Assembly: GCA_963966275.1 (NCBI GenBank)
Contig: CAWZYQ010000093.1
Location: forward strand, 1-15,158
Reading direction: 5' to 3'
DNA from: UBA10427 sp003500135
GTDB lineage: Bacteria > Bacteroidota > Bacteroidia > Cytophagales > Cyclobacteriaceae
DNA length: 15,158 nucleotides
Shown: positions 1-9,219 of the stretch, piece after piece
How positions within the stretch are numbered: the stretch's first letter is position 1
Layout: each line of letters starts with the position of its first letter
The notes under the pieces: generated by a model
Seen by the model: the letters and a program-made list of their open reading frames with translations, nothing else
Database searches by the model: none
What the model was told of the DNA's origin: nothing
Translations under genes and position numbers: made by a program

Positions 1-44
1 CTCTCGATTTGCTAATCTGTTGAATACGACTTTCTGAGGAAGCC

Positions 45-2966
45 CTAATTATGGCTAAGGCCATTGTTCAAAAGCTTCTGCGAATATGGATACGCACTCA
101 TTTCTAGAGGCTTTATGCCTTGTATTATAATACCCGTCCCATTATCATTATAGAGACTCATCCACCTTACATCCGTTTTATTTCCGCTCTCCTGTGGCAT
201 TACATAAGGGGTATGTTGATTTGCCACATTATCAGTATAGAGTCCTATTAATGCTGACGATTTTCGGTCGCGATAGCTTTCGTGAGGCCCTCTTCCATAC
301 CAGCTCATATTTTTATACTGCGCTGGCATTTGAAATTTCAGTCCTAATCTCGGAACCTCGGGAAGATTTTCATCAATTTTATCAAACGACACATCTATGT
401 GTACAGAACCATCGGGAAAAAAATTGTATACGTGCGTATACTCCGCTCTACGATCGTTAACATTACCCCGGCATTCAATTACGATCTCACTTTCATTTAC
501 TTGCTTTACTATGATGGTATCTATTACCACTTCAGGATTATTCCAAACACTTAATTTTTCATGTATGCCGGCGCCTCTGTCATTATTGGTAGGTACACGC
601 CAAAGATTTAAAGCAAGTTCAGACTTCATCATGTCATAGCCGCAATAAGTAAGTCCTGCAATATTACCACTTGCTTTATTAATCCGATATGAGAAATCTA
701 CTCCACTAATTTTTAGATAATTTGTGTGTTCGTAAATCTCTAATGAACCATTGGCAGCCCTTGATAAAATGATTTTTTTAGCCTTTGCGGATTGCGTAAG
801 AAACTGCTCATATGCTACTGTAAAACCTTTTTCCGCCCACGGCTTATCACTCTTCAATTGTGCATAAACATTGAAGAATACTTCTCTTTCCTCACCAACC
901 TCACCAATGATTTCATCAATTAAAACCGTTGTATGCTTACCCGGTGATATTACGGGCACATCCATATATCCTGCTTTGACTGTTTCACCGTCGGCCAATA
1001 CCTCATATTTAAAGAGGAATTGTTCCGAACTGGTAAAGAAATAGTCGTTATGAATAGTAAGCTCTGACTTTGATGTGTCCAGCTTAAAATCAAAATACTG
1101 ATAGACTTTTTTTACTTCTTTTAAATGTGGTTTAACAGTTCGGTCAGCAAAGACCAAACCGTTTGCACAGAAGTCTCCGTCGCTGGGGGTAGACGGTGGG
1201 CCAAAGTCACCTCCTACAGCCCAATATTCTTTCCCGTTACTAGTATGCTGCAATAATCCCTGATCAATCCAGTCCCAGATAAACCCTCCCTGCAATGAAG
1301 GCTCTTTTTTGATCAGGGCCCAGTAATCATGTAAATTACCCACACTATTGCCCATTGCATGCATATACTCACACATGATAAGGGGCCTTGGATCTTCGAG
1401 CGAAACAAACTCTTTCAGATGCTCAATTTTTGGGTACATAGGCGGCACAATATCCGTGTAGGGTTCGAGCCATGCCTGTTCGTACTGTACCGGCCTTTCG
1501 GGATCATTCATTTTTAAGTATTGAGCGGTATTTTCAAAATTCACTCCGGAACCTGCTTCATTTCCCAAAGACCAAATAATGATTGAGGTAAAATTTTTGT
1601 TCCCTTCAAACATACTTTCCGTACGTTCAAAATGTGCCTTCTTCCAAATTGGATTGTTACCCAGTGTTCTGTCCAGACTATAACCATCATTCCAGAGCGA
1701 ACCCATTGCGTGACTTTCAATATTTGCTTCATCAACTACATATAGCCCGTAAAGATCACACAACTCGTACCATCCTGGATCATTGGGGTAATGACTTGCT
1801 CTGACTGCATTAATATTGTGCTTTTTCATTAGCTCGATATCCTTGATCATACTTTCTTCGCTCACTACATGGCCATGAACCGGATCGTGTTCGTGCCTGT
1901 TGACCCCTTTTATCAGAATAGGTTTGCCATTAATGCACAACTGGCCGTTGAGAATATCTACCCTTCTGAAACCAACTTTTTGTGAGTGAACTGCCAAAAG
2001 ACTTTCGCTGGTATCGTAAATTGAAATAAAAACCTGATATAACTTAGGGTCTTCGCTGGACCAGCTTTCTATATTGAGATCATCAAATTTTAAAGTGTTT
2101 TCCCGTGATGATATTTTATTCTCATAATTGATCAATGTATCATTGGCTTCCAAATCTGCTACTACCAACCTGTAATTTCCCTTTGACTTTTCAAATTCGA
2201 AATCAATTTCAAGGGTTCCTTTGCTGTAGGTTGAACTATCAAGTGAAGCTCGTATAAAATAATCTTCTAAAAAATTGTCCGGTAAGGCATAAAGGTAAAC
2301 ATCACGCTCTATTCCACTTAAACGCCACATATCCTGGTCTTCCAGATAGCTTCCATCGCACCAGCGAAAAACTTCTACGGAAATGTCATTGGCGCCCTTT
2401 TGGATATATTTAGTAATATCAAACTCTGAAGATGTTTTAGAATCTTCACTATATCCGACAAACCCACCATTGACCCAAACATTAAACGCCGAGTTGACAC
2501 CTCCAAAATGAATTCTTACAGATTTTCCTTTCCAGTTGTCGGGTATTTCAAATGCTCTTTTATAGGACCCTACGGGATTGTAGTGTTCCGGTGGAAAAGG
2601 AGGGTTTTCAGGAAAAGGGTATTTAACATTGGTATATATAGGCGTTCCATAACCCTTCATTTGCCAATTGGAAGGCACATCAATACTGCTCCATGTTGAT
2701 ATATCAAAACCCTTTTCAAAAAAATTGACTGGTCTGCATCCTGGGTTTTCTGACCACTTAAAATACCATTTACCATTTAACAGCACACAATACTCTGACT
2801 TTTCCCATTCATTTTTTTGCGCGAATCCATAATTGCGGAATGGAAAAGAATGTGCACTGGGTGCCAGTTCATTTATTCTATTGGTTTGTGGATCTTTCCA
2901 TGACTCTATCTGCCCGCTTGAGGCAAAGGAATACAATAAAAAAACAAGAAGAAGAACCTGTTTCAT
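45..2966 (-). CDS. GH2 beta-galactosidase-type glycoside hydrolase, exported, C-terminus cut short
   Basis: This is a large LacZ-type glycoside hydrolase family 2 enzyme, expected to hydrolyse terminal beta-galactosyl (or related) residues in the periplasm or at the surface. I start it at the ATG at 2966, which gives a Sec signal peptide (MKQVLLLVFLLYSFASSG) and a protein of 973 residues. An upstream start at 3041 would bury that signal peptide. Order: N-terminal sugar-binding jelly roll (about 60-235), Ig-like domain (240-345), TIM barrel (350-640), then a LacZ small-chain-like C-terminal region. The acid/base Glu470 lies in WSLGNEAG and the nucleophile Glu533 in MCEYMHAMGNS. The reading frame ends at NNGLSHN, where LacZ-family proteins normally run on for about 45-50 residues with a conserved GVGGDDSWG-like motif containing the active-site Trp999 of E. 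coli LacZ. An out-of-frame LPQK follows the stop, suggesting a frameshift. It is the last gene of the PUL unit, 87 bases after susD. The family is certain; substrate and activity are not. Confidence 0.93.
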   Translation of the reverse strand: MKQVLLLVFLLYSFASSGQIESWKDPQTNRINELAPSAHSFPFRNYGFAQKNEWEKSEYCVLLNGKWYFKWSENPGCRPVNFFEKGFDISTWSSIDVPSNWQMKGYGTPIYTNVKYPFPENPPFPPEHYNPVGSYKRAFEIPDNWKGKSVRIHFGGVNSAFNVWVNGGFVGYSEDSKTSSEFDITKYIQKGANDISVEVFRWCDGSYLEDQDMWRLSGIERDVYLYALPDNFLEDYFIRASLDSSTYSKGTLEIDFEFEKSKGNYRLVVADLEANDTLINYENKISSRENTLKFDDLNIESWSSEDPKLYQVFISIYDTSESLLAVHSQKVGFRRVDILNGQLCINGKPILIKGVNRHEHDPVHGHVVSEESMIKDIELMKKHNINAVRASHYPNDPGWYELCDLYGLYVVDEANIESHAMGSLWNDGYSLDRTLGNNPIWKKAHFERTESMFEGNKNFTSIIIWSLGNEAGSGVNFENTAQYLKMNDPERPVQYEQAWLEPYTDIVPPMYPKIEHLKEFVSLEDPRPLIMCEYMHAMGNSVGNLHDYWALIKKEPSLQGGFIWDWIDQGLLQHTSNGKEYWAVGGDFGPPSTPSDGDFCANGLVFADRTVKPHLKEVKKVYQYFDFKLDTSKSELTIHNDYFFTSSEQFLFKYEVLADGETVKAGYMDVPVISPGKHTTVLIDEIIGEVGEEREVFFNVYAQLKSDKPWAEKGFTVAYEQFLTQSAKAKKIILSRAANGSLEIYEHTNYLKISGVDFSYRINKASGNIAGLTYCGYDMMKSELALNLWRVPTNNDRGAGIHEKLSVWNNPEVVIDTIIVKQVNESEIVIECRGNVNDRRAEYTHVYNFFPDGSVHIDVSFDKIDENLPEVPRLGLKFQMPAQYKNMSWYGRGPHESYRDRKSSALIGLYTDNVANQHTPYVMPQESGNKTDVRWMSLYNDNGTGIIIQGIKPLEMSAYPYSQKLLNNGLSHN

Positions 2967-2987
2967 GAATTGAAAATTAAAAGGGCT

Positions 2988-3022
2988 GTGTGAGCCAGTA
3001 TGAATTTGTGCCTGACTCACAC
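2988..3022 (-). promoter_or_regulatory. Intercistronic hairpin between susD and GH2 genes
   Basis: In the 87-base gap between the SusD stop and the GH2 start, arms GTGTGAG (2988-2994) and CTCACAC (3016-3022) pair perfectly. After one mismatch, CAG (2996-2998) pairs with CTG (3012-3014). A GGG/CCC outer pair can extend the stem. On the transcribed (minus) strand the hairpin is followed by CCCTTTTAATTTT, which resembles a weak intrinsic terminator. It may act as an attenuator or mRNA-stabilising stem that gives the lipoprotein genes more transcript than the enzyme gene. The pairing is directly visible; the function is inferred. Confidence 0.45.
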
Positions 3023-3053
3023 TTTCAACCCTGATTATCAAAAATTATGATTA

Positions 3054-4565
3054 TTAATAATTTGGATTTTGGTCTAATAGTCCCTCTGATAAATCTATTT
3101 CACTTTGTGGAATAGGAAATACATAGTGTTTATTGGGATCAAATAAAACCCCTTTATCATTATTGGCATCATACTGATCTGTACTTCTATTCATGTTATA
3201 GTCCACAAAATCTGCTATTGCTGCCTCAAGCATACCGGTTCGTTTTAAATCGTAATACCGGTGGCCTTCCAAAGCCAGCTCCATCCTGCGTTCGTTATAT
3301 ATGGCGTTCAGCAAATCAGCCCCACCCAGTGTGATTTCTGGTAATCCGACCCTTGCTCGCACCGCATTCAAACTTGCTCGTGCTAGTTCATCTTTGCCCT
3401 GTTGACTACAAGCTTCGGCATGTATCAGCAGCAAATCGGCATATCTCATTAATATATGGTTTAAAGGCGACCTTTTATGTGCCTCCTGATCAGCCCTATC
3501 GGCGAATGATAAATAATATTTCCGATTTATACGACCCGATTCATTTTCTGAAGGCCTGGTATCAAATTCCGGATGCTCTTCATCAACATACTGCCCTTCC
3601 TTAATAATGGTGTGTTCCAAGCGGGGATCACCAGCCATGAAGTTTTCAAGATGACTGCTTGGCGTACAAAATCCCCAACCTCCATCAGCACGGCTACCCG
3701 TAACAGTAGGAAGTGCACTACCGGCATCAAAAGTTTCGGAATACTGGTTTTGAATCTCAAATATTGAGCCGTTACCATTAGGGTTATTAACAGCCCACAC
3801 CTGATCAAACGAATCATTTAAATTGTATTCTCCTGAACTCACAACCTGGTTGGCGTAGGTTTCGGCATCAGGACAATTATTTTGATACAAGGCTGCCTTG
3901 GCCAGAAAAGCCTGAGCAGCTCCTTTCGTAGCCCTGCCTTGCCCCTCAAGTGGCTGCTCCGACTTCAGTGGAAGGTTCGGTATGGCCTCCATGAGATCTT
4001 TTTCAATCTGCGACCATATATCTGATTCGGTTGCCCTGTCAAGTGGTTCGTCTGATATGGTTCTAGGGGTCGTAGTTAATGGTACGCCTCCAAAATTTTT
4101 CACCAATTCAAAGTAAAAGAATGCCCTTAAGAACTTTGCTTCAGCAATGTATTTGCTTTTCAATTCTTCCGATACCGGGGCATCGGGCACCCTGTTTATG
4201 ATAAGGTTGGTACGGTATATGCCCTGATACATATATTTCCACTTTATATCGAGCCATTCATTTTGAGGCGTGATATTAAATTGGGCAAGGTTTCCAAAAT
4301 CCCTCTGATCACCCTCAATACTATTCCCTTTGAAAGCATCATCGGAACAAATATCACCAACCAGGTAAAAGAAGTCATTCTCCCACCAGTCCTGCGGGCT
4401 CAAAGTAGCATAACTGCCGAGTACTGCACTTTCTATTTCATCAATATTCGAATAGTAATTGCTAACAAGCTGCTTACCCTTTATGGGCTTATCGAGAAAG
4501 TCTTCGCAAGATGACAAAACCAAAATACCGAATAGTATAAATAAAGTATTCTTTATCATTTTCAT
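3054..4565 (-). CDS. SusD/RagB family outer-membrane glycan-binding lipoprotein
   Basis: This is a SusD-like surface lipoprotein that captures oligosaccharide and forms the lid over the SusC transporter. The 503-residue product begins with a lipoprotein signal peptide ending LVLSSC, with Cys20 as the predicted lipidated residue, and CEDFLDKP follows as in typical SusD proteins. The N-terminal helical (TPR-like) SusD region carries the AEAKFLRAFFYFELVKNFGGVPL motif near residue 140. The C-terminal RagB region has the hallmark NERRMELALEGHRYYDLKR. The ending, HYVFPIPQSEIDLSEGLLDQNPNY, is the usual intact SusD C-terminus. The length is normal and no lesion is seen. Starts at 4565 or at the Met codon two codons later (4559) are equally plausible. 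Only 10 bases separate it from the SusC stop, so the two are cotranscribed. The bound glycan cannot be predicted from the sequence. Confidence 0.95.
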   Translation of the reverse strand: MKMIKNTLFILFGILVLSSCEDFLDKPIKGKQLVSNYYSNIDEIESAVLGSYATLSPQDWWENDFFYLVGDICSDDAFKGNSIEGDQRDFGNLAQFNITPQNEWLDIKWKYMYQGIYRTNLIINRVPDAPVSEELKSKYIAEAKFLRAFFYFELVKNFGGVPLTTTPRTISDEPLDRATESDIWSQIEKDLMEAIPNLPLKSEQPLEGQGRATKGAAQAFLAKAALYQNNCPDAETYANQVVSSGEYNLNDSFDQVWAVNNPNGNGSIFEIQNQYSETFDAGSALPTVTGSRADGGWGFCTPSSHLENFMAGDPRLEHTIIKEGQYVDEEHPEFDTRPSENESGRINRKYYLSFADRADQEAHKRSPLNHILMRYADLLLIHAEACSQQGKDELARASLNAVRARVGLPEITLGGADLLNAIYNERRMELALEGHRYYDLKRTGMLEAAIADFVDYNMNRSTDQYDANNDKGVLFDPNKHYVFPIPQSEIDLSEGLLDQNPNY

Positions 4566-4575
4566 AATTCCCTGA

Positions 4576-7500
4576 TTAAAATGTGAAACTTACACCAATA
4601 TTAGTAGTTCTTGGTATTGGGTAATAGCCCCAGTCTACCCCTCTTAATGTCGGTGAACCACCTACTTCAGGATCTAATCCACTGAATGAAGAGAGAACAA
4701 ATGGATTTTCCATTGAAGCGTAAATCCTGAAATTCGTTATTGACAGTTTTGAAATATATTTTTCAGGTAATGAATATCCCAATTGGATATTTCTGCACCT
4801 GAAGAAAGAACCGTCTTCCATATAGAAATCAGAATATCTGAAGTTTTGATTAGCATCTACAACCGAAAGCCTTGGATATTCATTATTTGGATTTTCAGCT
4901 CTCCACGCCCTGTCAAACACTCCTGCATAGGCATTGTAACCACCATCGCCTGCTTCCATGTAGGGTCGTAGGGCATTCAAAACATCAAAATTTTGAGCGC
5001 CGGTGAATACCATCGAAAGGTCAACTCCTTTGAACCCCATTGAAATGTTAATGCCATAGTTAAAGTCCGGCTCCGGGTTTCCGATGACCTGGCGGTCTTC
5101 ATCGTTGAGTAAACCATCATTATTTAAATCTCTGAATCTGAAATCACCGGGTTGAGCATTGGGTTGCAATACATTTCCAAACTCGTCAGTGTGGTTGATC
5201 ACACTTTCCATGTCCTGAAAAACCCCATCTGTAACATACCCATAGAAAACGCCCGGAGTTTGACCTTCAAAGGTAAAGCCCATGTTATTTAACCTCTGAT
5301 GATTGCCATCAAGCAATTGATCCCCTTCAAACATTTTTTCCATTCTTGATCTGGCCCTTGACATATTAATACTCACATTTAAGTCAAAACCATTCCAGCT
5401 GTTTCTGTATGAAGTGGTCCATTCCCAACCTTTCACTGACATTTCCCCAATATTGGCCCATTGCCGTCCGAATGCTGAACCCAAATAAGATGGTATGGCT
5501 CGCTCAAAAAGCATATCATTGATGTTTTTTTGGAATACATCCAAGGTTATATCAAAATGATTAAGCAGTGAAAGGTTGATACCAAGGTTAATATCTTCAA
5601 CAGTCTCCCATTTAAGGTCTTCATTACCTACATTGAATGGGGCTGCCCCTACTCGTATTTCCTGGGCTGCACCCTGTACATAGTACTCTTTAGCTATATC
5701 AGTGAATCTTGCATTTATATCATTAGTCGTCAATTGATTACCCAATTGTCCATATCCCGCTCGAACCTTCAGGAAGTCGATCACAGAATTGTTTTTGAGA
5801 AAGCTTTCTTCCGAAATGACCCATGCAGCCGATACACCCGGAAAGTTAGCTGTTCGGTTGCTTTCGGGAAATATTGAACTACTGATCCTGTTGAAATTAG
5901 CAGTTACCAGGTACCTGTCTTTAAAGCCGTAAGTCACTCTTGAAATCATAGATATTGACGCAAACTCTTCCAGGTTACCGCTTGAATAAAAACCCGTTCT
6001 TGCGGCATCCAGATACCTCAGATCCACCTGGTTTCCCGGTAAATCATTGCCTTCTCCATATAGTTTTTTATGTTGGAAATTCTCGGTAATTACTCCCGCC
6101 ATAATACTGAAGTCATGATCACCCCATTGCCTTTTGAAAGTAAGTGTGTTATTCCAGGTTAGGTTGATCCGGTTATTATGTTCCGCCGACACAAAACTAA
6201 CCTCTCTTTTATCGGCTTCCTCAATAAAATAGTCGGGTATAAAATAATTGCTTTCCCAACTACTCACATACCCTCCTATACGGGACATGAAGTCCAGACC
6301 GTCAATGATAGACCATTTCAAATGAAGGTTAGTAAATGTTCTAAAGAAATCAACAGTAGAGAAGTTCCGTTTAATGGCTCCTACAGGGTTATTGACATCC
6401 GATAAAGTAGGCGAGAAAACACTGAATTCATTTCTTCCCACCTGTTCGTAATCCGGAAGGTAAATCGGTGTTATGGGCTCTACTCTATGTGCATCCCAAA
6501 CAGGGTCGGGACCCCATGTTTCACTGTTCTTACTCAGGATTATATTGGCGCCGATTTGTAAGTTCTCTTGTAGGTTTACTTCGGTATTGATGGAAAAATT
6601 GATCCTTTGGAAATCAGAACCTTCGATAATCCCCTGCTGATCTATAAAATTAAAACCGGACCTGATATTAAATACCTCATTTGATTTATTGAGGTCAAAG
6701 CCAAATTCGTAAACCGGGGCAGATTGGCTAATTGCATCCCACCAATTGGTTCCCTCACCCAAGGCCTCGGGATCGGGGTATACGATTTCACGCCCCTCAT
6801 TTTGGTTGGCTTCATTTACAATTCTTGCATATTCTGTAGCATTGGCCAAATCTGGAGTCTTTAAAGCATTTTGGATTCCATATCTTGCATTCACATTAAA
6901 TGAAAGCACATCTGACGTGCCACTTTTGGTTGTAATCAAAATTACACCTCCGCCAGCTCGGGCACCATATATCGAAGCTGATGAAGCATCTTTAAGCACC
7001 TGAATGTTTTCAATATCTTTAGGATCCAGGTAACTGATATCATCTACGGGAATATCATCCACCACAAATAGAGGTGAGTTATTGCCTGTAACACTACTAA
7101 TACCCCTGATCTGTATTGAAGGCTGAGTTCCCGGAGAGCCTCCACCAGGAATTATATTTACCCCTGCAATCTGACCGGCTAATGCTTCTGATACATTTGG
7201 AACTTGCCTTTTAGCTATTTCTTCACCTTCCACACTACCAAGCGCTCCCGTAAGGTCCTTTTTCTTTTGCGTTCCATATCCAACGGTTACAATCTCCTGT
7301 AACTGGATTATATCCGGCATCAATTCCATATTGATCGTTGTTTTGCCGGATACAGGAACTTTCTCGGTCACATATCCGATAAAGCTAAAAACCAATACGT
7401 CATCGTCTTCAACTTCAATGCTGTATTTGCCTTCATAATCGGATACGGTCCCAATTGTGGTGCCTTCTATAATTACCGATACACCTGGCAATTCTTCACC

Positions 7501-7596
7501 ATCTGCTTTAATGGTTCAGGAGACATTGTATTTCTGTGCTTGTACCGTGATAATGGATAAACAATATATGAGTGGTACTATAAGTAAATTCTTCAT
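4576..7596 (-). pseudogene. SusC/RagA TonB-dependent outer-membrane transporter with premature TGA at codon 27
   Basis: This is a SusC-type TonB-dependent porin that imports the glycan bound by SusD. Translation from the ATG at 7596 gives a good signal peptide (MKNLLIVPLIYCLSIITVQA, then QKYNVS), then an in-frame TGA at 7516-7518, then TIKADGEELPGVSVIIEGT in the same frame. Family members read VSGT here, so GGA to TGA is the simplest explanation. Beyond the stop everything is intact: the carboxypeptidase-like regulatory domain (to about codon 100), the SusC signature VTVGYGTQKKKDLTGA (codons 103-118), the plug with the IQIRG and ASIYGARAGGGVILITTKSG motifs, a long beta-barrel, and a normal C-terminus ending in Phe (IGVSFTF). 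Full length would be 1006 residues, normal for the family. An open frame could begin at TTG 7491, but that product lacks a signal peptide and cannot reach the outer membrane. The gene lies 30 bases after the SusE/F gene and 10 before susD. The family is certain. Whether it is a true pseudogene or a base error is unresolved. Confidence 0.9.
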
Positions 7597-7626
7597 TTCT
7601 CAATTTTTTTGTTCGACAAAACAATA

Positions 7627-9009
7627 TCACTCTTGCCAGATTAATGCCCGCTCTAAGTAAGCATCAAAAAGAACTGAATACGTTCCGGCCTGATCATTGA
7701 TCTTCACATCTGCAGTGCCATCGCCTACTTCAATTTGAGCCCATCTTACAGGCGCCTGTGTTTCACCGCCCTCTACAAATCCTGCATCGTAAGGGCCCCA
7801 ACCAGTATTTTGACCTAAAAACTTTAATTCTACTGCATCGGAAAAATTCAAGCCTTCTACCAGGAACAAGTGTTCGCCAAATCCATATGGGTTCTTGGTC
7901 ATCGGAATAGCTTCCTCAAAATTCCAATCCAGGTTCGGATAATCAGGGAAACCCTTGCCGACAATGTACATTTCATCCCTGGGTGTTTTTGCTTCTGTGA
8001 TTTCTTCAATTTGATATGACAGTTCATATGGATTAAACCTTACAGAATAATAAGCAGGGTTTTTGCCGTTTGCAGGCATAACGATGGCAGCGCTATTTTC
8101 ATCATTTACCATACCAAGCGATGGATCTGAAGCATCTACCAACCCCCAGTTATTTGGGGCCCAATCAGTTTGACCCAAAAACTTCACTTCATCAAAGCCG
8201 CCATCCCAACTTGGCAACTCGGTGTAAAACCATCCTTCATTATCTGGGTCCTGATCCATTTCATAAGCAAGTGAGGGGTTCCATGGTACCCACTGAAAAC
8301 CTCCTGCGGCATATACATTTTCATAAGTAACTTCTTCTCCCGTTAAATTGAGGTCTATAGTTTGCTCAGTGGTTCTGTTTAGAACGCTTGTAACACTCAA
8401 AACTATTTTGTGTACTGTTCTTTCAGCTTCTGATGGGATTGAATAATTATAGTTCAAATCATACGCATTAGGAGCATCGTTGACATCTAGTGATTCATTT
8501 ATACTGAGTGATGTACCTGTAATTGTTACAGTTTCTATCCCATTGTTATCAGCTATACTGCCTGTGATAGATATATCACCACCAGGAGAGGCATTAATAC
8601 TTGCTGGCACACCTGTAATGGTAGGGCTGGTGGCAACATCAACAGCAATTGTCCAGTTTTCGGTAAGATCAGCCCTGTTTTTTACCTCTAATGTTACATC
8701 AAAAACTTTTTCGGAAACGTTTTCGGCAATACTGAATTTATAATCCAGATAGTACTTTTTGGCCGGCTGGGCAAAAATTATGTTTTTGTTTAAGAGCAAC
8801 TCTTCGTTAACAAGCCGGATTTCAGTGATGCCATTTTCATCAGCCAATGTTCCTTCAAAACGGATTTCATCACCTGGTGCAGCGATAATCTCCGTATTCA
8901 GCGCTTCAAGCTCGGGAGGTGTCCCGTTCAGTTCTTCTTCATTATCACAACTTGAGATGGTGAATAATAAAGCAATTGATATAAATAGAAATTTGTAAAA
9001 CTTTATCAT
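7627..9009 (-). CDS. SusE/SusF-like surface glycan-binding lipoprotein
   Basis: This 460-residue surface lipoprotein probably helps bind glycan beside SusC/SusD. Its signal peptide ends in TISSC (Cys21), followed by DNEEE, an acidic stretch of the kind that acts as a surface-export signal in Bacteroidota lipoproteins. Two tandem Ig/PKD-like units follow (about 32-125 and 129-224). They share APGDEIRFEGTLADENGI versus SPGGDISITGSIADNNGI, and a YxLxYxxSI strand. Two C-terminal carbohydrate-binding-like modules (about 230-337 and 346-460) share VKFLGQTDWAPNNWG versus LKFLGQNTGWGPYDAG, and are rich in exposed Trp and Tyr as in the SusE/SusF starch-binding modules. The protein ends LIWQE then TGA. 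It is the promoter-proximal gene of the PUL unit, ahead of susC; in the classical sus locus SusE and SusF follow SusD. The family assignment rests on architecture and motifs, and the ligand is unknown. Confidence 0.82.
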   Translation of the reverse strand: MIKFYKFLFISIALLFTISSCDNEEELNGTPPELEALNTEIIAAPGDEIRFEGTLADENGITEIRLVNEELLLNKNIIFAQPAKKYYLDYKFSIAENVSEKVFDVTLEVKNRADLTENWTIAVDVATSPTITGVPASINASPGGDISITGSIADNNGIETVTITGTSLSINESLDVNDAPNAYDLNYNYSIPSEAERTVHKIVLSVTSVLNRTTEQTIDLNLTGEEVTYENVYAAGGFQWVPWNPSLAYEMDQDPDNEGWFYTELPSWDGGFDEVKFLGQTDWAPNNWGLVDASDPSLGMVNDENSAAIVMPANGKNPAYYSVRFNPYELSYQIEEITEAKTPRDEMYIVGKGFPDYPNLDWNFEEAIPMTKNPYGFGEHLFLVEGLNFSDAVELKFLGQNTGWGPYDAGFVEGGETQAPVRWAQIEVGDGTADVKINDQAGTYSVLFDAYLERALIWQE

Positions 9010-9219
9010 GGCTTTGGATTTAAATTAGATTAGTTAACAATGATTTCTGATTATTGGATTTTTCATCAGTGTAAAATTGCTAAATAATACAATATGAATA
9101 GAGGGGTAATTTGTTCTTAATGCATGGAAATATTGTCCATATTTTAAATAAAACGTATTTTTGATGCCATATCAGCATTTTTATCCATTATGCTGAACCC
9201 ATTTTGCAACATTCGCAAT
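9010..9219 (-). promoter_or_regulatory. Upstream regulatory region of the PUL transcription unit
   Basis: These 210 very AT-rich bases separate the serine hydrolase stop from the start of the SusE/F gene on the same strand, and no convincing reading frame lies within them. They are long enough for an independent promoter, so the PUL unit probably starts here. I found no clean copy of the Bacteroidota promoter (TTTG at -33, TAnnTTTG at -7); TATTATTTAG on the minus strand (around 9083-9092) is the nearest -7-like sequence. The region contains one element of the shared candidate operator described separately. The promoter location is inferred from layout. Confidence 0.5.
9101..9140 (-). promoter_or_regulatory. 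Candidate operator, copy 1 (upstream of PUL unit)
   Basis: Read on the minus strand this stretch has the blocks ATGGAC, five bases, TTCC, eight bases, AGAACAA, then ATTACCCC. The first two blocks form a short inverted repeat with arms ATGGA (9124-9128) and TCCAT (9136-9140) on the plus strand. The same blocks with the same spacing recur at 10515-10554. It ends 92 bases before the SusE/F start codon, a reasonable position for an activator site. Binding by the neighbouring hybrid sensor-regulator is inferred. Confidence 0.35.

Noticed and set aside
2967..3041. Longer GH2 protein starting at 3041.
   Set aside because: It would put 25 extra polar residues before a clear Sec signal peptide and run through the intercistronic hairpin. 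The ATG at 2966 is far better.
7516..7518. Reassigned or recoded TGA (sense codon) as an explanation for the SusC stop.
   Set aside because: TGA is the natural terminator of the SusE/F gene at 7627 and of the upstream serine hydrolase fragment. The base after the susC TGA is A, with no known readthrough context, and no selenocysteine-type stem is evident.
7607..7621. Small hairpin (TTTTGT-CGA-ACAAAA) between the SusE/F and SusC genes.
   Set aside because: The stem has only six mostly A-T pairs in an AT-rich gap, which is expected by chance and too weak for a terminator.
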